Below, piece by piece: positions 58,743-64,000 of a DNA stretch of 64,000 bases. This DNA comes from Acanthosoma haemorrhoidale. Lineage: Eukaryota > Arthropoda > Insecta > Hemiptera > Acanthosomatidae. Under the pieces are notes generated by a model. That model had not been told where the DNA came from. It did no database searches and saw only the letters and a program-made list of their open reading frames with translations. Position 1 is the stretch's first letter; each line of letters opens with the position of its first letter. Position numbers and translations under genes: made by a program. The DNA is taken from the NCBI GenBank assembly GCA_930367205.1, contig OV884011.1, positions 122,261,866 to 122,325,865 on the forward strand, given 5' to 3'.

Positions 58743-59738
58743 CAATTCCCGCCTCTCCTCTCTGTCTACAAGGGATAACTCCCTGTGGAATGTAACCAAA
58801 AAAATCCTAAAGTATCATCCTGTTTCACACCCACTCCGTCGTGATGATGAGTCCTGGGCGGCTTCGGATGGGGATAGGTCGGAGGAATTTGCTCTGCATC
58901 TTACCCATACTTTCATACCTCACCTTTCTCATCAAAACCATACTCACAGCACAACCGTTGAAGATTTCCTCACTTCACCAATTCCTCTCTCTCTCTTCCA
59001 CCAAAAGCCGTTACCCCTCTGAGGTCGAATAACTTCTAAAAAAATTACCTTACCGAAAATCCCCTGAATATGATCTCCTTACTCCTCAAATTCTCAAACA
59101 ACTTCCTCCTAAAGCCATAATCTTCCTAACCTACATATAAATTGCATTATCCGAACAACGCACTTTCCTCTCCAATCATTCCATTATTGTCCTATTCGCC
59201 AAACCCGGTAAACCAACCAATGACGCCTCATCTTACCGTCCAATTAGCCTACTCCCTATCCTCTTAAAAATATTTGAGAAACTCCTACTAAAACGTCTAC
59301 TTTCAATTGTTGAATCAAAAAACCTTTTTCCCACACACCAGTTTGATTTCCGCCAACGACATTTCACTGTTCAACAAGGCCTTCGAGACTGAAACGGCAG
59401 TGGCCTCGTGACCTGCTATAAATGCGTGACAGTGGGAGTCCTGGAAATGGCGTCTGTGGCTCTCGCGCTCTTGGTCAGCCTCCACTGGGCTCATATCTGG
59501 TGACGTGGCTGACGGAGGAGCGTGGGGGACTTCCCAAGACTCCGCTTCCTCTTTCCTATGTGAGGTCGGTGGCAAACATGTGGATTTGGGAGGCCTCTGG
59601 GTTGTCTGTAAATATTGTATGAATGAGAGGGCGAATGATGAATGAATTGTAAGTATGGTATGATTGAGAGCATTTATCTCAATTACTTATTGCCTAATAA
59701 GGCATATTGTAATTTTAGCACAATAAAGAAGTTATATA
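58743..59738 (+). mobile_element. Internally deleted jockey-type LINE
   Basis: A 996-bp + strand insertion is flanked by a perfect 17-bp duplication. The first part (58743-59375) codes for the pre-RT and start of an ORF2 reverse transcriptase. After about 59375 the sequence jumps to a 3' part without RT motifs, with CAATAAAGAAG near the end (59721-59731). The end lacks a long poly-A. The intact flanks show that the deletion happened inside the element, before or after insertion. Confidence 0.8.
58770..59380 (+). pseudogene. LINE ORF2 fragment (RT N-terminal part)
   Basis: In changing frames the + strand gives 'SLWNVTKKILK', 'PHLSHQNHT' and 'LPYRKSPEYDLLTPQILKQLPPKA', then, after a stop, 'IIVLFAKPGKPTNDASSYRPISLLPILLKIFEKLLLKRL' and 'FPTHQFDFRQRH' (about 59183-59365). 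The 'SYRPISLLP...KIFEKLLLKRL' block is a classic jockey-clade RT signature. The catalytic region downstream is missing. Confidence 0.8.
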
Positions 59739-59755
59739 TATAAAGTAAGTTATTT
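59739..59755. repeat. Right target-site duplication of internally deleted LINE
   Basis: Second copy of the 17-mer found at 58726-58742. Confidence 0.85.
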
Positions 59756-60955
59756 AGAAAACTAAAATGTTCGTACAGCAGTAAAAATTGCAATATGACA
59801 CTTTAATCAAGCCTCGAGTCCCATTTCACTGTTTCGATAAGTTCAAATTACATTCATACAGTATATACATAAGTATTCTCTCCAGGAACTCCCTTGTTCC
59901 CGGGATATCCCTCCTACAACCTGGCTAAAACTTCGGGAGTATTGAGAGTCCCGTATGCAATTATTTAGAATAATTTTTTATGCGAAAATAGTGACTCAAT
60001 CATGGTTTTGAATGAGTAAAGTTTGTTGAAAATTTAACCGATTATTTTCTGCAGCCCTTGTTTGGCTTAGAGACATGACATTTTGCATGAAGGTGAAACT
60101 TAAAGTTCCAATGCCGTGAACAAACAATAAATCCATAAAATTAATTAGGGGAATGTGTACTTTAATCAAAGACATTTCTGCAGAAGACCTATTACTTCAA
60201 TCCACTGTAGTTTATAACTAACAACATGACATAATCAGATGATATGAATTCACATTAAGGATACACTCTCGACCGAAATTAAAAAGAATAGCTACCTAAC
60301 AATTTGATCTAACAGTTGATTTATTACGATTTAACAGTTGTTCGCGAAATTAAAGACAAATACTTGGTCACATCGTTAAATGATTGCAATAAAACAAGGA
60401 TTTTGAAAAACAAATTAAAAAAAACACAGGTTAAGTTAGGTTTTTACACGATGTTAATGACAGTTTTCATGACTATTAAACTATAATTTCAAAACACAAA
60501 TTATATATTATTAATAAAGGCATCGACATCAATAATTTTATATCGTACTCAAAATGATAGAAAGGATATCTTGTTTTTCAATAACCAACGAAACCTTTGA
60601 AATAAACGGTTGTTATCAATCACGATAAGTTGTTACAATTTATTTTAATACGCTGCAGTGTATTGTCATTTTTAATTTAACCTTTTTTCAATATATATAC
60701 ACACAATATAAATACTGGGATAACGTAGGTGTAGAATGTACATTTTCATTTCAAATTTCATTGTACACTATCTCAGGCATATAGAATACAATAGAAAAAA
60801 ACAATTATTCCCGGAGGAATTCCCCTGTAAATATCATTTATGTTCATATGACAAATTCACAACTGTCAAATAAAATAAAATAACACATCATAAAATAACA
60901 ACAAAACAATAAAAAAAATAGTAATAACAACGTAAAATAAAGTGTTAACCTCTAT
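59756..60955. other. AT-rich intergenic DNA, nothing recognised
   Basis: No coding region, RNA gene or clear repeat was seen. Confidence 0.45.
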
Positions 60956-60959
60956 GGGA

Positions 60960-62100
60960 ATGATAATAATAATTATGTAATAAAAATTGAAATTGTTTAC
61001 CTGCTTTTAGTAAATAAAGTCTATAGCACCCACTTGTAAGGAAAAAAAACAGCAGTAAAAAATGTAGAAGACTGTACAGTAAGACAATACAATTAGCAAG
61101 AAAGATAGATACAAACATTTATCTATACATAGTAAACAACCAAATAAAAATAAAAGTCTGGAAATATAAAATAATAAATTAGTGAATCGTTCCCGGACTA
61201 ACGAACGTTTTTTTGGATGGTGAGAAGGTTTTGGAATAGAAGAGCTTTAAAAGTTTACAAGGATGAAGCAGGGTGGATATTAGGAGGTAGAGACTTCTAG
61301 AGGGTAGTAGAGCGAGCAAGGAAGGACCGATCGTATGCTGCAGTTTTGTGGGCAGGAGTTTAAAGATCAGAGAGGCAGGAATTTGCGCAGCGGACTGAGT
61401 TTTTGAACTGTAAAATATTGTTTCTATATGGAGGGGGGGGGGTCGCGAATAGATGGTTTGAAAAAGGAATGAACCGAGGTAATATTGTGCACGGAAGGAG
61501 GGGGGGGGACACCCTAACTCTTCGTAGATGCGAGGGACATGAGAGTGCCTCGGAGTCCCAAAGACAAATGTAACGAAGCAATTCATGATACGCTTCAACC
61601 TATCCCCGATAAAAATTAAAGCTCCCCACCGAGAGATATCATACACTCACAGCCATAGTCAAGGTGAGGGAAAATGAGGGAGGGAACACGGATTTGACGA
61701 ATAGGCTGGAGCAGCAGATGGAGAGTGATGGAATATTTTCAGGTCTATTGATTATTGAAGTAGTAGTCTATTGAAAGCCAGGAAATTTGAGAGATATGTT
61801 GGTTCCAAGAGTGGGGTTGGTCAATAGTTATTTCTTGGTTTTTGATGGTGGAGAAAAACATGCTTCTCATCATGTTATTAAGGGTTAAGCAGGAATATCG
61901 ATCGGGAAAGGATCTGAGGAGGAAACTGGTCTCCTCGACTCTTGGCAAAATCATCCAAAAAAATTGGAAGGGGAGAGGATCAATAGATTTGGGAGTCATC
62001 AGCGTTAAGGTAATGTGAAAAATGATGAATACTATTAGCGAGATCATTTATGTAACATAAAGAACAAAAAGAAGGGAGAAATGCTCCTCTATAGTGTTGT
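60960..62100 (-). mobile_element. CR1-like LINE, 5'-truncated
   Basis: This minus-strand element contains the end of an RT, the ORF2 tail and a 3' UTR. The UTR contains GTGGGTGCTATAGAC (complement of about 61018-61032) and runs into an ATTATTATTATC tail (complement of about 60963-60974). Short AT-rich repeat tails instead of poly-A are typical of CR1/L2-type elements. No target-site duplication was identified. Two G tracts (61433-61442, 61500-61508) lie inside. Confidence 0.65.
61179..62095 (-). pseudogene. CR1-like ORF2: RT palm and C-terminal tail, frameshifted
   Basis: The minus strand starts with a 'QGA.L...L.YINDLANSI' block (62090-62030), the degraded form of 'QGSVLGPLLFLLYINDL'. 'NADDSQIY' (about 62005) replaces the usual 'YADDTQIY', so the first residue of the catalytic box is changed. 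'IPRVEETSFLG' (61955-61925) and 'SWNQHISQIS' follow. The tail continues with 'LKRIMNCFVTFVFGTPRHSHV.....ELG' (61600-61530). At least two frame changes are present. Confidence 0.75.
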
Positions 62101-62825
62101 TTAACCCAATAGAATCAGGGGTTTATAAAAGGTACACGAAGACTTAATTGTTTCAATTAAAAAATGAGTAGTTGGTTTGTTTGAGGGTGGCGGATCGAAT
62201 CTAAGCTTAAGCTTAGAGGATTGAAGGCACCTTTAAGTAAAAATAATAGAAGAGTTTAAACCATGGTTGACTAATTTAACTTTATTAAATATTTTTTAGC
62301 TGTTCTTAATAGTAAATATAATAATGGGATTTTTCATCCCAGTTTCCAATTACCTGATATTATAGTAAAACGATATAATCATATAATAAATTTCCTTGAC
62401 AAAATCAAAATTTAACTTCCGTTTACAAAAAGCGTTAATTGATTTTACACCCATGGCTTTTGATTGAATGTATATATGTTTGATAATTTCCTATTATTTC
62501 TTTGTTTTATTTAGTTCGTACTGTCGTTTACATTAGTTTTACATGTGACTTATTTATTTGATTTGTTGCTTGCGTTTTCTCATTTTCTTTTGTAATTATT
62601 TAAGTGCAATAGTTGGTACATTTATAGGAAATGTTGGTACGTTTGGTAACATTTAAGAAGTGTGTGAGACTTTGGCAATCGCGCCTTGTGTTTTCTGGGG
62701 AGATGTGTCTACTTATGAGCAGTGCAGTTTTATTTAAATCTTTATTTGAATAAAAATACAATCTGCCCCAACAGGGTAATTGTGATTAATGATCTAATAC
62801 TAACGTAAATACAATATTGCATACA
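62101..62825. other. AT-rich intergenic DNA
   Basis: Nothing recognisable on either strand. Confidence 0.4.
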
Positions 62826-62829
62826 CTTT

Positions 62830-63200
62830 CAATCACAGTATTTACAACGCTCACGCATACAATATTAATGCAACATATCTACAAAGCCCTGGAATCCCAA
62901 CAAGAAGTGGAGCTAATCAATTTCTGTCACTTGTTTAAACATATCTGACGTTTTCTTCTTAACAACATTAACTGATTCAAAATATTAGCTTTTATGCACT
63001 GCTTTAACTTCATGCAAAAGGCAAAAGTCGGAAGTGGCTAAATCTGGCAATAGGGAGGTTGTTTGATTTTAGGTCAAAAACTGCTCCACAGAAAGCCCTG
63101 TAAATGTGACTAGGTTCTGGTGAAGAATAAACCATTTTCCCACAATGGTGGTCGTTTGTAGCTGACTTTCTCTCGGCCTTCTCAAAACTTTCAGCAATAA
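62830..63200 (-). pseudogene. mariner transposase C-terminal relic
   Basis: In one minus-strand frame the sequence reads 'KWFILHQNLVTFTGLSVEQFL' (63150-63090), then 'SLLPDLATSDFCLLHEVK' (63057-63003). After a stop comes 'YFESVNVVKKKTSDMFKQVTE' (about 62990-62925). Mariner transposases have 'LHHDNAPCHTALSV..FL', then 'PPYSPDLAPCDFFLFPK.K', with the catalytic Asp residues in 'DN' and 'SPDLAPCD'. Here the first is lost ('HQN'). Stops are present, so it is inactive. No TIRs were found nearby. Confidence 0.7.
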
Positions 63201-64000
63201 AACCACTGTGTGCCATTTCATTACGTTATAGATTGAATTTAAACCTGCTCGTCAGAACCTATTGCAATGTGTCGCACAAAACACTATTCTAAAGGATTTC
63301 CATTCGTTTATGATAAGCATCTATAATAACACTAAGAATTCTGTATGATACCAGTGACCTAAGCTAGAAAATTCATTTTTCAATAGAATATGTTTAATGC
63401 AGAGTGAGGGACTTGGGGAAATGCAATTTCTTTTACCTTTATTTTGCATCCCTATGCTTCACTTGAGTCCTGAGTCGCTAAGTCCGGTTACCTGGGGATT
63501 TAACTTTATTATTCCCTAGTTCTTTAATAAGACTTACTTACCTACTTTCACTTACCTCGTTTACAACTTCTGGATTCGATTTCCTCAGACTCCAACTTTT
63601 CTGATTAGCAAAGTAACCAAGTCCAACTTCCCACTTTCATTGTTTCTTTTTCCTATTAATGAAAAGTCGCGTCGACCAAAGGATAAAAATAAAACCACTC
63701 TATTTATACAAATAGAATACGTAAACCTATATATTATTTATCATATCTCTAGCCATTAAATTATTACTAACCTAAAATGTTTCTGTCTTAGCTAACCCCA
63801 CCTTAATATTATAATATACTTTTCAGCATTATATTTCATTATCATGTTGTATCTAAGTGTTTTTCTTCATTTATTCCAATTACAGTTTACTTAACCAATT
63901 ATAGAGTTCACCCAATCATTAATTTCAGTTCTCATGTGTTGTGGCCACCTCTTAATCACAAATAGTTATAAGTCACCCTGTTCTCGTGTCAGCCCTTGTA
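63201..64000. other. Intergenic DNA at the right edge
   Basis: The first 90 bases may be a further decayed part of the mariner relic. Nothing else is recognised. Confidence 0.4.

Noticed and set aside
1..64000. CRISPR arrays, operons or bacterial-type promoters
   Set aside because: The sequence is eukaryotic (introns, LINEs, LTR and DNA transposons), and no regularly spaced short repeats were seen.

Overview
The window looks like AT-rich nuclear DNA from an arthropod, most likely an insect. Genes are split by introns, coding density is very low, and the transposon families are typical of arthropods (a CsRn1-type Ty3/gypsy element, jockey-like and CR1-like LINEs, piggyBac, pogo/Tigger, mariner). 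I see only one host gene that I can name. It is the 3' half of a CP2/LSF-family transcription factor (insect gemini, gem) on the + strand. Its exons are at 37188-37281, 40054-40253, 41649-41896 and 45684-45745. They encode a linker, the SAM-like domain and the C-terminal dimerisation region. The CP2 DNA-binding domain is not visible here, so the gene probably extends beyond the left edge or starts here from an alternative promoter. A GC-richer patch with a YY1/TISU-like start context (36040-36340) is a candidate for such a promoter.

Layout: 1-6.8 kb is AT-rich intergenic DNA with a LINE C-terminal fragment (about 3.58-4.04 kb). A jockey-like LINE with an 11-bp target-site duplication lies at 6.8-8.8 kb. 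From 8.8 to 19 kb there is mostly unassignable DNA with a mariner-type MITE, a tRNA-derived SINE candidate and a LINE tail. At 19.2-22.4 kb two long inverted repeats flank a decayed transposon-type protein fragment, which may be a long-TIR (foldback-like) element. A near full-length but broken jockey-like LINE follows at 22.5-25.65 kb on the minus strand. A young CsRn1-clade LTR retrotransposon occupies 26.85-33.93 kb on the minus strand. Its 1137-codon gag-pol frame is open, but it has lost its primer-binding site, the first part of gag and the last 12 bp of one LTR.

The gem region (36-48 kb) carries transposons in its introns. A second mariner MITE sits in the intron before the SAM exon. 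In the last intron a piggyBac element with recognisable TIRs has inserted into the RNase H/C-terminal part of an older LINE. Downstream lie an imperfect inverted repeat (48.5-49.1 kb), a complete but decayed pogo/Tigger element (52.4-54.3 kb), an internally deleted LINE with a 17-bp target-site duplication (58.7-59.75 kb), a CR1-like LINE 3' part (60.96-62.1 kb) and a mariner transposase relic (62.8-63.2 kb).

I did not find a clearly new multi-gene system. The best leads are the unusual deletion structure of the LTR element, the long inverted-repeat element around 19-22 kb, the nested piggyBac-in-LINE insertion inside gem, and the paired mariner MITEs. All identity statements are by eye; no alignments or database searches were run.
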